This document shows positions 18,528 to 29,824 of a DNA stretch of 64,000 bases, piece after piece; positions within the stretch are counted from its first letter, which is position 1; each line of letters starts with the position of its first letter. A model generated the notes under the pieces. It was not told the DNA's origin and did no database searches. It saw only the letters and a program-made list of their open reading frames with translations. Position numbers and translations under genes: made by a program. Origin of the DNA: Morganella psychrotolerans (GTDB lineage Bacteria; Pseudomonadota; Gammaproteobacteria; Enterobacterales; Enterobacteriaceae). The stretch lies in contig NZ_LZEW01000023.1 in NCBI RefSeq assembly GCF_001676155.1, positions 1-64,000 on the forward strand, given 5' to 3'.

Positions 18528-20087
18528 CTAACGACCGCCATGCAGCGCCAGATACTCATCAAAACTCAGCGTATCACTCTCTTCCATTGCTTTTTGCTTA
18601 TCAACAGAAGCCTGCCGTTGTTCTTCAAAGTCAGCTTCACTGATCACTTCATACGACTCGTGGCTCAGCTCATCGTGATACCGGTCCGCTAATGCCAGAC
18701 CATAACTTCCGATGCCTGCTTCTTTTATCAGCGCCAGCATACGACCAGAGAACGTCAGCTCCGGATCGTCAAACTGCGCTGTTAATGCTTCGCACACCTC
18801 GCGGTAATGCGTACCTGAACAAGAATCTAACACATCTGCAACACGCAGAAGGTCATTAAACAGTGCGTGACCTACTTTTTGCAAGGGTTGTTTTTCACGA
18901 CCGCAGCCAATCCCGATAACCTGCCCCGGTTTCCGGCCTTCCAGAATCACACGATTCCAGTTATGGCGGGCGCAGGCAAGCTCCTCTGCACTCATTTCCG
19001 GTGCATCAGCCAGCACACACCAGATAAGGAACAAATCGAGGAAACGGATCTGAGTTTCATCCACACCGGTTGCGGAGAACGGGTTGATATCCAGCGCACG
19101 GACTTCAATATATTCAACGCCACCGCGCTGCAATGCATCAGAAGGCGACTCATCGCCTTTCTGGACACGTTTAGGGCGGATAGGTGCATAGAACTCGTTT
19201 TCAATCTGCAACACGTTAGCATTGATCTGAAGGTGTTTTCCGTCTTTGGTCAATCCCATTGCGGCAAATTCTTCAGACGGGATCTGAATCGCCTTCTTCA
19301 GCCCGGCGACATAGGTGTCCAGATGATTGAAGGTGATGTTCAGTTCGCTTTGCGACTTGTTGGTATACCCGAGGTCACTTAAACGCAGTGACGTGGCGTA
19401 CGGCAGGTATAACGCGCCTTTCGGCAATGTTTCAAACGGCAGATTGGTTTCACGCCCGCGCAGGAAAGAACTGCAGATTGCCGGGGATGCACCAAACAGA
19501 TACGGAATAACCCAGCCAAAACGGTAGTAGTTGCGGATCAGACGGAAATAGCCATCTGAAATTTTATCTTTGCCATCTTCTTCGCCACTGACGCCACTCC
19601 ACGCCTGCCAGAATTCCATCGGCAGAGAGAAGTTATAATGCACACCTGAAATAGTCTGCATCAGAGCGCCGTAGCGGTTTTTCAGGCCTTCGCGGTACAG
19701 GGTTTTTAAACGTCCTGTATTTGATGTGCCGAACTGCGCCAGCTCAATGGCGTCTTCTGAATCAATAAAACACGGCATGCTCAGCGGCCACATACGCTCA
19801 TTTTTCAGGTGGCGGGCCGTGTAGCGGTGGACATCACGCAGAAACTTCACTGTGTAATCTATACGCGAGTCAACCGGCGTAATAAATTCCAGCAATGATT
19901 CAGCGAAATCTGTCGTGATCCACTTATGGGTTAATGATTTGCCTAAGCCGTCCGGATGACCGGTACGTGCAAGGTGGCCATCGGGTGTGACACGAAGTGT
20001 TTCGCGCTCAATACCACGATTGATGCCTTTTAAAATTCGGGGGTGCGTCTCTAACCATGAGAGCGCTTTAGATACATCCGGGATCAA
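18528..20087 (-). CDS. gshA: Glutamate--cysteine ligase
   Basis: Rate-limiting first step of glutathione synthesis, joining Glu and Cys with ATP; feedback-inhibited by glutathione. The 519-aa sequence is colinear with the gammaproteobacterial GshA family (518 in E. coli): [71 protein letters not shown]. The second enzyme, gshB, is also in this window at 63035. Upstream of luxS with micA between, as in E. coli. Confidence 0.97.
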   Translation of the reverse strand: MIPDVSKALSWLETHPRILKGINRGIERETLRVTPDGHLARTGHPDGLGKSLTHKWITTDFAESLLEFITPVDSRIDYTVKFLRDVHRYTARHLKNERMWPLSMPCFIDSEDAIELAQFGTSNTGRLKTLYREGLKNRYGALMQTISGVHYNFSLPMEFWQAWSGVSGEEDGKDKISDGYFRLIRNYYRFGWVIPYLFGASPAICSSFLRGRETNLPFETLPKGALYLPYATSLRLSDLGYTNKSQSELNITFNHLDTYVAGLKKAIQIPSEEFAAMGLTKDGKHLQINANVLQIENEFYAPIRPKRVQKGDESPSDALQRGGVEYIEVRALDINPFSATGVDETQIRFLDLFLIWCVLADAPEMSAEELACARHNWNRVILEGRKPGQVIGIGCGREKQPLQKVGHALFNDLLRVADVLDSCSGTHYREVCEALTAQFDDPELTFSGRMLALIKEAGIGSYGLALADRYHDELSHESYEVISEADFEEQRQASVDKQKAMEESDTLSFDEYLALHGGR

Positions 20088-20331
20088 ATCGACCTCCCGT
20101 GCTGATAATAGATGTTATTCATAAGAGGGATACTTTATCGCAAAGGCGGGATCTTGTCGCTGTGATTCAACATCCCCCACACAAACGGGAAAATAGAAAA
20201 GACAGCAATAACGATGCGTTATCCCCATTACACGCAATTGTGATCCGCTCAGTTTAAGACGCCTCTGAGGGTTCAGGTAATGAGTATGACGCAAAAACGG
20301 ATACGATTCAGTGACGGGAAAAGCAGGAAAC

Positions 20332-20361
20332 AAAAAACCCCACTCAAAGAGTGGGGTTTTT
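20332..20361 (-). terminator. Terminator after the proximal tRNA-Arg
   Basis: Stem CCCCACTC / GAGTGGGG with an AAA loop and A/T tracts on both sides. It lies immediately after the 3' end of the last tRNA gene of the minus-strand cluster. Confidence 0.9.
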
Positions 20362-20364
20362 ATA

Positions 20365-20441
20365 TGGTGCACCCAAGAGGATTCGAACCTCTGACCGCCC
20401 GGTTCGTAGCCGGGTACTCTATCCAGCTGAGCTATGGGTGC
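20365..20441 (-). tRNA. tRNA-Arg(ACG), copy 1
   Basis: 77 nt including encoded CCA. Minus-strand 5' GCACCCATAGCTCAG; anticodon loop CTACGAA gives anticodon ACG (read as ICG); T-arm GGTTCGAATCC. The anticodon stem is CCCGG/CCGGG, differing from copy 2 by a compensatory pair. Confidence 0.97.
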
Positions 20442-20509
20442 ATACCTGAAAAATATCTTTTCAAACCTGATTTTTTTATTTTAGTGTTTGCTGACACCAA
20501 AATAAAAAA

Positions 20510-20530
20510 CCCCATGATAACATCGTGGGG
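20510..20530 (-). terminator. Hairpin between the two tRNA-Arg genes
   Basis: Stem CCCCATGAT / ATCGTGGGG with an AAC loop and one G-T pair; on the minus strand it is followed by TTTTTTATT. It is related in design to the hairpin after copy 1, suggesting duplication of a tRNA-plus-terminator unit. Confidence 0.75.
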
Positions 20531-20537
20531 TTCGTTA

Positions 20538-20614
20538 TGGTGCACCCAAGAGGATTCGAACCTCTGACCGCTCGGTTCGTAGCCGAGTACTCTATCCAGC
20601 TGAGCTATGGGTGC
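20538..20614 (-). tRNA. tRNA-Arg(ACG), copy 2
   Basis: 77 nt including CCA, identical to copy 1 apart from the anticodon stem, here CTCGG/CCGAG as in E. coli argVYZQ. It lies nine bases downstream of tRNA-Ser in the same transcript direction. Confidence 0.97.
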
Positions 20615-20623
20615 ATAATCTGA

Positions 20624-20716
20624 TGGCGGTGAGAGAGGGATTCGAACCCTCGATGCAGCTTTTGACCGCATACTCCCTTAGCAGGGGAGCGCCTTCAGCC
20701 TCTCGGCCATCTCACC
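20624..20716 (-). tRNA. serV: tRNA-Ser(GCT)
   Basis: 93-nt class II tRNA with a long variable arm and encoded CCA. Minus strand begins GGTGAGATGGCCGAGAGGC; anticodon loop CTGCTAA gives GCT. Order serV-argX-argX next to csrA matches E. coli serV-argVYZQ. Confidence 0.97.
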
Positions 20717-20776
20717 ATTTTTCAGACCACACAACAATGAATTTCGTTTCCGTCATGTCGTCGTTGTGTGGCGCAC

Positions 20777-20804
20777 ATATTACTTTCCCCCACTGAGAAG
20801 TCAA
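20777..20804 (-). promoter_or_regulatory. Promoter of the tRNA-Ser/Arg cluster
   Basis: Minus-strand -35 TTGACT (20799-20804), 16-bp spacer, -10 TAATAT (20777-20782), followed by a GC-rich discriminator GTGCGCC typical of stringently controlled stable-RNA promoters. Confidence 0.75.
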
Positions 20805-21065
20805 ACATTTTCTCCCAACTTTTTCATATCTCACGATCGTTTGCACAATTAGCGCGCACTCTGTTGGTTTTCACAACGATACGTCTGTTTTACCGGCAGC
20901 ATTTTATCATCATGCCCGATCGGTACAGTGGTGGTATAGCTCAATTATTTCAGGTGAAAAAGGTACGGAAACAAATAAAGTGACAGAAAGACGGGTGATT
21001 TATGCAGGAAAAAGAAATAAGAAGGGGGATAATGATGACAGATTCGAATGACAACAATGCGAAAA

Positions 21066-21101
21066 AAGAAGAAGGCGCCCGCCATGGTAACGAGCGCGCC
21101 T
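21066..21101 (-). terminator. Probable terminator after csrA
   Basis: Minus-strand AGGCGC... / ...GCGCCT pairing with a long imperfect loop, then TTCTTCTTTTTT. It begins seven bases past the csrA stop. The 20805-21065 stretch beyond it shows no gene. Confidence 0.5.
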
Positions 21102-21107
21102 CACAAC

Positions 21108-21299
21108 TTAGTAGTTATTATTATTTGGTTGAGATTTTTCAGCCTGGATCCGTTGGTAAATTTCTTCACGGTGAACAGAAACTTCTTTGGGGGCGTTGAC
21201 ACCAATTCGTACCTGGTTACCTTTAACACCCAGTACAGTCACTGTTACCTCATCGCCTATCATGAGTGTTTCACCAACTCGACGAGTCAGAATAAGCAT
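21108..21299 (-). CDS. csrA: Carbon storage regulator CsrA
   Basis: Homodimeric RNA-binding protein that blocks ribosome access at GGA motifs and controls glycogen, motility and biofilm genes. 63 aa: [24 protein letters not shown] then [23 protein letters not shown]. The basic R44 equivalent (VHREE) is present. Located between alaS and the tRNA cluster as in E. coli. Confidence 0.97.
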
Positions 21300-21377
21300 T
21301 CTTTGCTCCTTGAAATTTTAAAAGAGTCGGGCCACTGAGTTCGCCCGCCATTATCCATCCAACACCGTGAAAGCGTA

Positions 21378-21505
21378 TATACCCTTATTCATTCACACTG
21401 CAGGTTCATGGGCTGCGTTCAGTCCGGCCCCGTCACATAGTTTATCTGTGCTTCGCGCCCGGCTTCCCTTGCCGCCTGCCTGCATCCTGAATGACGTTGG
21501 GTATA
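21378..21505 (+). repeat. ERIC-like repeat, full-length
   Basis: 128-bp element bounded by TATACCC...GGGTATA. Left end TTATTCATTCACACTGCAGG is the imperfect inverse of right end CCTGCATCCTGAATGACGTT. The core reads CACATAGTTTATCTGTGCT. It lies between alaS and csrA. Confidence 0.9.
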
Positions 21506-21611
21506 GCAATAATTATTTGTAAACTATATGTAGTTTTATATACATTGCAATATTTAGTGTAGTTAAAAATTGCGATCTAATGCAGTGATACAAAGACCCT
21601 ATCACCAATAC

Positions 21612-21637
21612 CAGGAGCACCCCGAAGCGTGCTCCTG
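21612..21637 (-). terminator. Hairpin after alaS
   Basis: 9-bp perfect stem CAGGAGCAC / GTGCTCCTG, loop of eight, 17 bp after the alaS stop. The T tract is weak (TATTGGT). Confidence 0.5.
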
Positions 21638-21653
21638 CTCAGACTTATTCAGA

Positions 21654-24281
21654 TTACAGGTGTGACGCTACCCAGCTTTCAACGCCCGCCATCGCAGCAG
21701 GTAAAGCAGCAGTATCGGTACCACCGGCCTGAGCCATATCCGGACGACCGCCCCCTTTACCGCCAATTTGCTCAGCAATAAAGGCAACTAGGTCGCCGGC
21801 TTTTACTTTGCCGGTCAGGTCTTTTGTGACACCTGCAATCAGGCTAACTTTATCATCACTGATAGTTGAAAGCACAATAATTCCAGAACTTAATTGATTT
21901 TTCAGATCATCAACCATCGTCCGTAACATCTTAGGTTCAGTGTCAGCCAGTTGTTTCACCAGGAGCTTAACGCCCTTAACTGAAACCGCTTCTTTGGTCA
22001 TAGATGAACTATCCCGGGCAACCTGCTGTTCTTTGAGTTGCTGTAACTCTTTTTCCAGTAAACGGATTTTATCCAGTACGGCTTTCACTTTCTCACCAAC
22101 ACCTGCTTCATCACTTTTCACCAGGTGTGCTACACAGGATAAGGCATCTGACTGATTATACACTGTTTCCAGCGCACCCGTACCGGTGACAGCTTCAATC
22201 CGGCGGATACCGGCAGCGGTAGCGGATTCACTGATGATACGGAACAGGCCTATATCACCTGTGCGGGTGGCATGTGTACCGCCACACAGTTCAGTTGAGA
22301 AGTCGCCCATACTCAGCACACGGACGCGCTCGTCGTATTTCTCACCAAAGAGTGCCATCGCACCTTTTGATTTCGCGTCTTCAAGATCCATCAGCTCAGT
22401 CGTGACCGGCTCATTTTTACGGATCTCTGCATTCACCAGATCTTCAACCTGACGGATTTGCGCCGGCGTCATCGCTTCAAAGTGAGAGAAGTCAAAACGC
22501 AGGTATTTATCATTAACCAGCGAGCCTTTCTGAGACACATGCTCACCCAGAACCTGACGCAATGCAGCATGCATCAGATGCGTTGCTGAGTGGTTCAGGC
22601 GGATAGCATTACGGCGCTCTTCATCAATCTTAGCGGTAATCTTGTGATTTACCGTTAATTTTCCGTGCGCCACGCGACCCAGATGACCAATTGCCTGACC
22701 GTATTTCTGCGTGTCCAGCACGGTGAATTGTGCATCATTGTTAGTCAGCACACCGGTATCGCCCACCTGACCACCGGATTCGGCATAAAACGCCGTTTTA
22801 TCCAGAATAACCAGGCCTTCGTCTCCGGCATTGAGTTCCGTTACCGGCTGGCCTTCTTTGTACAGTGCAACAATGGTTGCCGCCTGTTCGTTGTGGTCAT
22901 ACCCAGAGAAATCACTGCGCTTATCCACTTTGATCAGACTGTTATAATCTGCACCAAACCCGCTGTTTTCACGGGCACGGCGGCGCTGCTCTTCCATCGC
23001 GGTTTCAAATGCAGCTTCATCCACTTTCAGGTTACGCTCACGGCAGACGTCCGCCGTTAAATCCAGCGGGAAACCGTAAGTATCATACAGGCGGAAAGCC
23101 GCTTCACCACTCAGAGTATCCCCTTTCAGAGAGGCTAATTCATCATCCAGCAACTGAAGACCACGCTCCAGGGTGCGGGCAAACTGCTCTTCTTCTGATT
23201 TCAGAACTTTTTCGACAGTCACACGCTGGCGGGTGAGCTCTTCACCGGCAGCGCCCATCACATTAATCAGTGAGCCGACCAATTTGTAGAAGAACGTGTC
23301 GTTCGCACCGATCATGTATCCGTGACGGACAGCACGACGGATGATACGACGTAATACATAACCACGTCCTTCATTCGACGGAATCACTCCGTCACAAATC
23401 AGGAATGCACAGGAGCGGATATGGTCAGCAATCACGCGTAATGATTTGCTGGTCAGATCCGCAGCTCCGGTGACTTTTGCCACATCAGCAATCAGCGCGC
23501 GGAATAAATCGATATCATAGTTGGAATTAACATGCTGAAGTACAGCAGTGATACGCTCCAGACCCATACCGGTATCAACAGACGGTTTCGGCAGCGGCTC
23601 TAATGTACCGTCAGACTGGCGGTTGAACTGCATGAAGACGATATTCCAGATCTCAATATAGCGGTCACCATCTTCTTCCGGTGATCCCGGAGGTCCGCCC
23701 CAGATGTGGTCGCCATGATCAAAGAAAATTTCAGTACACGGACCACAAGGACCGGTATCACCCATCTGCCAGAAATTATCTGATGCGTATTCAGCACCTT
23801 TGTTATCGCCGATACGGATGATACGTTCTGCCGGTACGCCTATCTCTTTGTTCCAGATTTCGTATGCTTCATCGTCTGTCGCATAAATAGTAACCCACAG
23901 TTTTTCTTTCGGCAGGTTAAACCATTCTTTGCCGGTCAGCAGTTCCCATGCGTAATTGATAGCATCGTGCTTGAAGTAATCGCCGAAGCTGAAGTTACCC
24001 AGCATCTCAAAGAAGGTATGGTGACGTGCAGTGTAGCCGACGTTTTCGAGGTCGTTGTGTTTTCCGCCTGCACGAACACAGCGTTGTGCTGTGGTTGCGC
24101 GGCTGTACGGACGTTTGTCCAGACCCAGGAAAACATCTTTAAATTGGTTCATCCCTGCGTTAGTAAAAAGCAGCGTCGGATCGTTATTCGGTACCAGGGA
24201 GCTGCTCTGGACAATCTGATGTCCTTTTGTATGAAAAAAATCGAGAAACGCCTGACGGATCTCAGCGGTGCTTTTGCTCAT
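21654..24281 (-). CDS. alaS: Alanine--tRNA ligase
   Basis: Charges tRNA-Ala and edits mischarged Ser/Gly. 875 aa (E. coli 876). Class II catalytic domain at the N-terminus ([34 protein letters not shown]), tRNA-recognition domain, editing domain with zinc ligands HSATHLMH and [13 protein letters not shown], and a C-terminal C-Ala domain after a coiled coil ([11 protein letters not shown]) with [12 protein letters not shown]. Located between recA and csrA. Confidence 0.98.
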   Translation of the reverse strand: MSKSTAEIRQAFLDFFHTKGHQIVQSSSLVPNNDPTLLFTNAGMNQFKDVFLGLDKRPYSRATTAQRCVRAGGKHNDLENVGYTARHHTFFEMLGNFSFGDYFKHDAINYAWELLTGKEWFNLPKEKLWVTIYATDDEAYEIWNKEIGVPAERIIRIGDNKGAEYASDNFWQMGDTGPCGPCTEIFFDHGDHIWGGPPGSPEEDGDRYIEIWNIVFMQFNRQSDGTLEPLPKPSVDTGMGLERITAVLQHVNSNYDIDLFRALIADVAKVTGAADLTSKSLRVIADHIRSCAFLICDGVIPSNEGRGYVLRRIIRRAVRHGYMIGANDTFFYKLVGSLINVMGAAGEELTRQRVTVEKVLKSEEEQFARTLERGLQLLDDELASLKGDTLSGEAAFRLYDTYGFPLDLTADVCRERNLKVDEAAFETAMEEQRRRARENSGFGADYNSLIKVDKRSDFSGYDHNEQAATIVALYKEGQPVTELNAGDEGLVILDKTAFYAESGGQVGDTGVLTNNDAQFTVLDTQKYGQAIGHLGRVAHGKLTVNHKITAKIDEERRNAIRLNHSATHLMHAALRQVLGEHVSQKGSLVNDKYLRFDFSHFEAMTPAQIRQVEDLVNAEIRKNEPVTTELMDLEDAKSKGAMALFGEKYDERVRVLSMGDFSTELCGGTHATRTGDIGLFRIISESATAAGIRRIEAVTGTGALETVYNQSDALSCVAHLVKSDEAGVGEKVKAVLDKIRLLEKELQQLKEQQVARDSSSMTKEAVSVKGVKLLVKQLADTEPKMLRTMVDDLKNQLSSGIIVLSTISDDKVSLIAGVTKDLTGKVKAGDLVAFIAEQIGGKGGGRPDMAQAGGTDTAALPAAMAGVESWVASHL

Positions 24282-24540
24282 ATTTATCCCGAAATCAAGC
24301 TGAAATAATAAGATTTATGAACTGCGAAACAGACGGTAAAGCCGCTCCGGTTCAACCTGCGGATCAATCAAGGCGGGGAGAAATTTAACGTTTTCCCTTA
24401 GACATTAAATCCCAGATAAATCCATTCACTGACCCCATTGTAAAGCGAATAAACTTTTTCTGAAAGTCTGTTCGATCAAACACGATTTATTCGGCCGGGG
24501 AAGGGGTTTTAGTCAGAAAGAGGCGTATGGCTGAAGATAA
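24282..24540. other. alaS-recA intergenic region lacking recX
   Basis: In E. coli recX occupies this gap. Here the 348 bp between recA and alaS hold no ORF resembling RecX; I see only the alaS upstream region and the recA terminator. A weak reverse-frame ORF here overlaps alaS and is not credible. Confidence 0.6.
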
Positions 24541-24577
24541 AAATAAAGCCACACCCCGTGAGGGCGTGGCTTTATTT
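24541..24577 (-). terminator. Rho-independent terminator after recA
   Basis: 12-bp stem AAATAAAGCCAC / GTGGCTTTATTT with an inner CCC/GGG pairing, giving A/T tracts on both flanks. It lies 53 bp after the recA stop. Confidence 0.85.
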
Positions 24578-24629
24578 ACAACGGCATGATTTTATTAAAA
24601 TAAATGTATGGCACGTATTATTTTATTAA

Positions 24630-25700
24630 TCAAACTTCTTCGTTATTTGCATCTTCAGTTTCAGTTTCTTCACTAAAACTTTGTGTCACTGAACTTAATT
24701 CACCGGCATGATTTAGTAGTAAATCACGTAACTTTTTATCCAGTTCCTCAGCCATTGCAAGGTGTTCTTTCAGGTAAATAGTTGCATTAGCTTTACCCTG
24801 ACCAATTTTTTCACCGTTGTAGCTGTACCAAGCACCCGCCTTTTCAACCAGTTTATGTTTTACACCAAGGTCAATCAGTTCACCCATGGTGTTGATCCCT
24901 TCGCCATACATAATCTGGAATTCAGCCTGCTTAAACGGCGCTGCAATTTTGTTTTTTACCACTTTAACGCGGGTTTCGCTGCCGACAACTTCATCACCAT
25001 TTTTTACCGCGCCGATACGGCGGATATCTAAACGGACAGAGGCATAGAACTTCAGTGCGTTACCACCGGTTGTGGTTTCCGGGTTACCGAACATAACACC
25101 AATCTTCATACGGATCTGATTAATGAAAATCAGCAGAGTATTTGAGTTTTTCAGGTTACCGGCCAGCTTACGCATTGCCTGGCTCATCATACGGGCAGCA
25201 AGACCCATGTGAGAATCACCAATCTCGCCTTCAATTTCGGCTTTTGGTGTCAGTGCAGCAACGGAGTCAACAATAATGACATCGACAGCGCCTGAGCGGG
25301 TTAATGCATCACAGATTTCCAGTGCCTGTTCACCGGTATCCGGCTGGGAACAGAGCAGATTATCAATATCCACGCCCAGCTTTTTCGCGTAGACCGGGTC
25401 CAGTGCGTGCTCAGCATCAATAAAGGCGCAAATACGACCCTGGCGCTGTGCAGCGGCAATAACCTGTAATGTCAGTGTGGTTTTACCGGAAGATTCAGGC
25501 CCGTAGATTTCAACAATACGCCCCAGCGGTAAGCCACCTGCACCCAGTGCGACATCAAGTGCCAGAGAACCGGTTGAGATGGTTTCAACATCCATTGAGC
25601 GGTCTTCACCCAAACGCATAATGGAACCTTTACCAAATTGCTTCTCGATTTGACCTAAGGCTGCAGCCAGTGCTTTTTGTTTGTTTTCATCAATAGCCAT
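24630..25700 (-). CDS. recA: Recombinase RecA
   Basis: DNA strand exchange and co-protease for LexA. 356 aa; Walker [10 protein letters not shown] at about 67-75, L1/L2 DNA-binding loops around [17 protein letters not shown] and [18 protein letters not shown], and an acidic C-terminal tail ([14 protein letters not shown]) as in E. coli. A perfect LexA box overlaps its promoter. Confidence 0.99.
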   Translation of the reverse strand: MAIDENKQKALAAALGQIEKQFGKGSIMRLGEDRSMDVETISTGSLALDVALGAGGLPLGRIVEIYGPESSGKTTLTLQVIAAAQRQGRICAFIDAEHALDPVYAKKLGVDIDNLLCSQPDTGEQALEICDALTRSGAVDVIIVDSVAALTPKAEIEGEIGDSHMGLAARMMSQAMRKLAGNLKNSNTLLIFINQIRMKIGVMFGNPETTTGGNALKFYASVRLDIRRIGAVKNGDEVVGSETRVKVVKNKIAAPFKQAEFQIMYGEGINTMGELIDLGVKHKLVEKAGAWYSYNGEKIGQGKANATIYLKEHLAMAEELDKKLRDLLLNHAGELSSVTQSFSEETETEDANNEEV

Positions 25701-25774
25701 GTAAACTCCCGTCTCAACCCTGAGACACCGCCCCCGGGTTATTAAAATGGTTTGAACGTAATCTGTTGAAACTG

Positions 25775-25802
25775 ATTATACTGTATAGTCATACAGTATC
25801 AA
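25775..25802 (-). promoter_or_regulatory. recA promoter with LexA (SOS) box
   Basis: Minus-strand -35 TTGATA (25797-25802), 16-bp spacer and -10 TATAAT (25775-25780). The spacer is itself the LexA box CTGTATGACTATACAG (25781-25796; CTGT-N8-ACAG). Layout is the same as E. coli recA. The pncC stop codon (25789-25791) falls inside the box. Confidence 0.93.
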
Positions 25803-26310
25803 GTGATTTTTTTACCAGAATGGCGATTAATCCATCCAGGCTTTTCAGCACCGCCTGACAGCGTACTGCATTGCGATCGCCGTGAAAACAATGCCGGCGC
25901 GCCGCTGTTTTCAGCTCACCGTTTTCGTGCCACGCCCAGCCGAACCAGACTGTGCCGACCGGTTTGTCTGCACTGCCGCCGTCAGGACCGGCAATACCGC
26001 TGACGGAAACCGCGAGATCCGCACCTGCTGTTTTCAGCGCACCGGCAGCCATCTCACACACTACTGCTTCACTGACCGCGCCGGAGACACTCAGTGTCTG
26101 TTCCGACACACCAATCATGGTGTGTTTGGCATCATTACTGTAAGTCACGAATCCCCGCTGAAAATACACGGAACTGCCTGCAATATCTGTAATGACCTTG
26201 GCTATCCAGCCCCCGGTACAGGACTCTGCGGTGGTAACACTCAGCCCGGCATCAGACAGGTGTTTTCCCAGCTCTGTGCTGCGCTGCATAAGTATCTGTT
26301 CGTCATTCAT
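25789..26310 (-). CDS. pncC: Nicotinamide-nucleotide amidase PncC (CinA C-terminal family)
   Basis: Deamidates NMN to nicotinate mononucleotide in pyridine-nucleotide salvage. 173-aa stand-alone CinA-C domain: TTAESCTGGWIAKVITDIAGSS, FVTYSNDAKHTMIGV, VSGIAGPDGGSADKPVGTVWFG. It lies directly upstream of recA as in E. coli and 12 bp after lplT, so it may be co-transcribed with aas-lplT; some of that transcription could enter recA. Confidence 0.94.
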   Translation of the reverse strand: MNDEQILMQRSTELGKHLSDAGLSVTTAESCTGGWIAKVITDIAGSSVYFQRGFVTYSNDAKHTMIGVSEQTLSVSGAVSEAVVCEMAAGALKTAGADLAVSVSGIAGPDGGSADKPVGTVWFGWAWHENGELKTAARRHCFHGDRNAVRCQAVLKSLDGLIAILVKKSLDTV

Positions 26311-26322
26311 CAGTCGCTCCCG

Positions 26323-27519
26323 TTATGAGATTTGCTTTTTACGCCGGATATCCCAGAGCCATAAACCGCCGATAGCCAGCGCAAACAGGCTGCCGAAGGT
26401 GGCACCAATCACCACAACAGACACCCCAGCTTTCACCGCCAGCGAATAGAGCCCCAGCATAATCAGCATTGCGCCGTTTTCGCCCAGGTTCTGTACCGCG
26501 ATAGCATTCCCCGCGCCGACTGTTTCTTTGCCGCGTTTTTGTAATAACGCATTAAGTGGCACCACAAACAGCCCGCCGAAAACACCGAGCATAATAAGCG
26601 TAATATTTGTCGGCACCACAGATGTCTGAAAAGTAAAGATAATAACCATTACGCCGATCAATATCCCGGCAGGCATACAGCGGCGTACAGTTTCCAGCGT
26701 GATAAAGCGCGCCGCCAGCCCTGCCCCTGCCACAATGCCGACTGCCACCATCGCATTCAGCACGGTCGGCATGGTTTGACCCGTGATCCCGAGCGCTGAC
26801 GGTACCCACAAAACCAGCATCAGGCGCAGTGTCACACCCGCCCCCCAGAATAAACTGGTGCCGGTCAGAGAAAAGCGACTCTCCTGATTCTGCCACAGCA
26901 AAACCACGGCACGGATAAACGTGCGCATCATAATATGAAGATTCCAGCTCTGTGCCATTCTTGCCGGCGGAAGCCGCGGAATATAAAGGTTCGTAACCGC
27001 CGCCAGTGCATACATGACCGTACACAGAATAAGCGCCATACTGATGTGATAATCGGAAAGAAATCCGCCGGTGACAGAACCGAGCAAAATAGCCACAATC
27101 GTGGATGCTTCAATCAGCCCGTTCGCCTTAACAAGCTGTTCGCCGGTTGTCAGCTCGCCGAGTATCCCGTATTTAGCCGGTGAATAGGCCGCCGCGCCAA
27201 TCCCGACCATCGCATAGCCCAGGAACGGATCTGACCCGAGGCAGATAACAATTGCGCCGATAAGCTTACAGCCGTTAGACATCAGCATTACCCGCCCTTT
27301 CGGGAAGCAGTCCGCTATCTGTCCGACAAACGGCGCAAGCACAATAAAGGTCAGCACGAAAACCATCTGCAACATCGGCTGGCTCCACTCCGGGTAGTTC
27401 CGGGCGCTGAGCTGTGCGAGGATCGCAAATAAGATGGCGTTATCGGCAAATGCAGAAATAAACTGTGAGGCTAAAACGGCTTTCATGCCTCTATTCAGTA
27501 ACGGGGCTGATGCTGTCAT
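26323..27519 (-). CDS. lplT: Lysophospholipid transporter LplT
   Basis: Major-facilitator flippase that brings lysophosphatidylethanolamine and lysophosphatidylglycerol into the inner leaflet for re-acylation by Aas. 398 aa with about 12 hydrophobic segments; [19 protein letters not shown] at the N-terminus and [23 protein letters not shown] in the first half are family hallmarks. Its ATG overlaps the aas stop by four bases (ATGA), consistent with translational coupling. Confidence 0.94.
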   Translation of the reverse strand: MTASAPLLNRGMKAVLASQFISAFADNAILFAILAQLSARNYPEWSQPMLQMVFVLTFIVLAPFVGQIADCFPKGRVMLMSNGCKLIGAIVICLGSDPFLGYAMVGIGAAAYSPAKYGILGELTTGEQLVKANGLIEASTIVAILLGSVTGGFLSDYHISMALILCTVMYALAAVTNLYIPRLPPARMAQSWNLHIMMRTFIRAVVLLWQNQESRFSLTGTSLFWGAGVTLRLMLVLWVPSALGITGQTMPTVLNAMVAVGIVAGAGLAARFITLETVRRCMPAGILIGVMVIIFTFQTSVVPTNITLIMLGVFGGLFVVPLNALLQKRGKETVGAGNAIAVQNLGENGAMLIMLGLYSLAVKAGVSVVVIGATFGSLFALAIGGLWLWDIRRKKQIS

Positions 27520-29669
27520 AGTTCCGGCTCCTGTAATGCCATTTGTTTGAGCGTCACAAAATCCGGTTTTCCGCTGCCGAGCACCGGCAGTTGCCCGATA
27601 TAACGGATATCCCTCGGAACCGCCAGTTCAGGTAATCCTTTTGCTTTCGCCTGCGCCAATAGTTGCGCGCGATCCAACGCACTGTCTGTGGTAAACATCA
27701 CCAGTGCTTCACCGCGTTTCAAATCCGGTCTGGTGACAACCGCGTGCTGTTGTCCGGGTGAGACACTCAGTGCCAGTTGCTCAACACTTTCCAGTGAGAT
27801 CATTTCCCCGGCAAGTTTGGCAAAGCGTTTTACACGGCCGCGGATAGTAATAAACCCGTCTGCATCAATACTGACAATATCACCGGTATCATACCAACCT
27901 GTCTGTCTCTCACCCTGTGCATTTTCAGCCGCAGGTGGTTCAATCCGCCCGGGCGCTTCCACCCGCAGATAGCCTTTCATCACATTTGGTCCGCGCACCT
28001 GTAACAATCCGCCGTGCTCAATACCGGCAACCGGCAGAAGACGGGACTCCATCCCCGGAACCAGACGTCCGACCGTACCGGAGCGGGCTGCCATCGGCGT
28101 ATTAATAGACACAACCGGCGCACATTCAGTCACCCCGTAGCCTTCAAGAATGCGCACACCGAATTTTTCCTGCCAGACCTGTTTTGTGGCTTCTGCTAAT
28201 TTTTCAGCCCCGGCAATGACATAACGGACACGGGTAAAATCATAAGGATGCGCAAAGCGGGCGTAATTTGTCAGAAACGTGGATGTGCCGAAAAGAACAG
28301 TACAATTCTGATCATAAATCAATTCCGGCACCATCCGGTAATGCAGCGGGCTGGGATAAAGAAAGATCCGGCAGCCACACAATAACGGTGTAAACAGCCC
28401 GGCGGTCAGACCAAAGGCATGAAACAGCGGCAGTGCGGACATAAAACGATCTTTCGGCGTAAAGTCAGCTACCGTCTTAATCTGCTCCACATTTGTCAGC
28501 AGAGAATCATGGCTGTGTACCACCCCTTTCGGCGTTCCTTCTGAGCCGGAGGTAAAGAGGATCAATGCATCATCTTCCGGTTTCTGCGGTAATAATGCCG
28601 ATTTTGGTATCACCAGCGATTTCATTACCCACAATTTGTCTTTCAGGGTAACCGCCTGTTTTGCCTCTTCCAGATAGATCCAGTTTGCCTCTGTCAGTTG
28701 CTCCGGCAGATGCATTAACTTGCCTTTCTCCAGAAACTGGCGCGATGTAATAATCGTTTTTATCCCCGCCGCTTTCATGGCATTACGCAGCCCGGAAACA
28801 CCGGCGGTATAATTTAATAACGCCGGCACCCGGCGGCGCATCGATGCCCCGAGAATAGCTGCCGCCATGACGGTCGCGTTCGGTAACAGGAAGCCTGTCC
28901 GCTCCCCTTCGGTTGTACAGTGGCTGATAATGCAGCTCAACCCGAGGGATTTTTTTAATAATCCCTGATAACTGTCTTCACTGAAATTGATGTCATCAAT
29001 ACACAGCTGAAAACGCCCGTAGCGATTGACGGCACCCAGAAACGCCTGCGGTAGTGTCAGTGAAGGACGGCACGCCATACGTGCCTCCATCATAATATCC
29101 CGCAAAAGCTCACCCGCCAGACGGCGGCGTTCAGCGGCACGCGGGGCAACCGGCATCGGGATTTCCGTAGCCGGCAGAATATGAATGGTAATTTTCGGGA
29201 AAAAATGGGTTTTGATGACCTTACGCATCCGACTTAAATACGTCAGTTCCGCGCCGTCTATCCGCACCGGGATTATTTTTGCGCCGGTTTTGGCAGCGAC
29301 AAACGCCGCGCCATCATAGATTTTCATCAGGGAATCCGTGATAGTCACCCGACCTTCCGGGAAAATCACAATCTGACGGCCTTTTTCTATTTCGCGGATC
29401 AAATGCCTCAATGCCAGCGGGTTACGCGGATCAACCGGCACAATGTCAGCAATGGGTTTTAAACAGCGGATCAGGAGAGGTGTGGCGTAATTGGTGTACA
29501 TCGCGAACACCGGGCGGGTAGGTAAAAAAAGCCCCAGCAGAACACCATCAATAAAAGAAGCATGATTCGGGGTGATAACACTTCGTGGTTGATTAAGATT
29601 ACTCAGGTCACCGGTGACACGAATGCGGAATAATCCGCGAAGCAACGCACGTAACACATTCATCAACAT
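27516..29669 (-). CDS. aas: Bifunctional acyl-ACP synthetase / 2-acylglycerophosphoethanolamine acyltransferase
   Basis: Repairs lysophospholipids with acyl-ACP at the inner membrane. N-terminal PlsC-type acyltransferase (NHASFIDG, the HX4D box, and FPEGRVT) followed by an AMP-forming acyl-ACP synthetase domain ([41 protein letters not shown]). 717 aa (E. coli 719). Coupled to lplT by a four-base overlap. In E. coli aas-lplT lies near lysA, so its position beside pncC-recA is a rearrangement. Confidence 0.95.
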   Translation of the reverse strand: MLMNVLRALLRGLFRIRVTGDLSNLNQPRSVITPNHASFIDGVLLGLFLPTRPVFAMYTNYATPLLIRCLKPIADIVPVDPRNPLALRHLIREIEKGRQIVIFPEGRVTITDSLMKIYDGAAFVAAKTGAKIIPVRIDGAELTYLSRMRKVIKTHFFPKITIHILPATEIPMPVAPRAAERRRLAGELLRDIMMEARMACRPSLTLPQAFLGAVNRYGRFQLCIDDINFSEDSYQGLLKKSLGLSCIISHCTTEGERTGFLLPNATVMAAAILGASMRRRVPALLNYTAGVSGLRNAMKAAGIKTIITSRQFLEKGKLMHLPEQLTEANWIYLEEAKQAVTLKDKLWVMKSLVIPKSALLPQKPEDDALILFTSGSEGTPKGVVHSHDSLLTNVEQIKTVADFTPKDRFMSALPLFHAFGLTAGLFTPLLCGCRIFLYPSPLHYRMVPELIYDQNCTVLFGTSTFLTNYARFAHPYDFTRVRYVIAGAEKLAEATKQVWQEKFGVRILEGYGVTECAPVVSINTPMAARSGTVGRLVPGMESRLLPVAGIEHGGLLQVRGPNVMKGYLRVEAPGRIEPPAAENAQGERQTGWYDTGDIVSIDADGFITIRGRVKRFAKLAGEMISLESVEQLALSVSPGQQHAVVTRPDLKRGEALVMFTTDSALDRAQLLAQAKAKGLPELAVPRDIRYIGQLPVLGSGKPDFVTLKQMALQEPEL

Positions 29670-29824
29670 ACTGAATTCCCTGTGTATTTATTGTTCCGCT
29701 AATGATTCAGGCGGCAGATTTCACAATAATACCACACCGGATTGATTAACCGGCTGACAGAACTAAGTAAAATATCATTTCTTCGGGACTTATCACTTAT
29801 CGCTAATCGCTCTGCCGATAAATA

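Noticed and set aside
20280-20671. Overlapping ORFs of 79-95 aa across the tRNA genes
   Set aside because: Their codons are the tRNA sequences and terminators; typical spurious ORFs over tRNA arrays.
21002-21338. Plus-strand ORFs overlapping csrA
   Set aside because: They are antisense shadows of csrA and its terminator.
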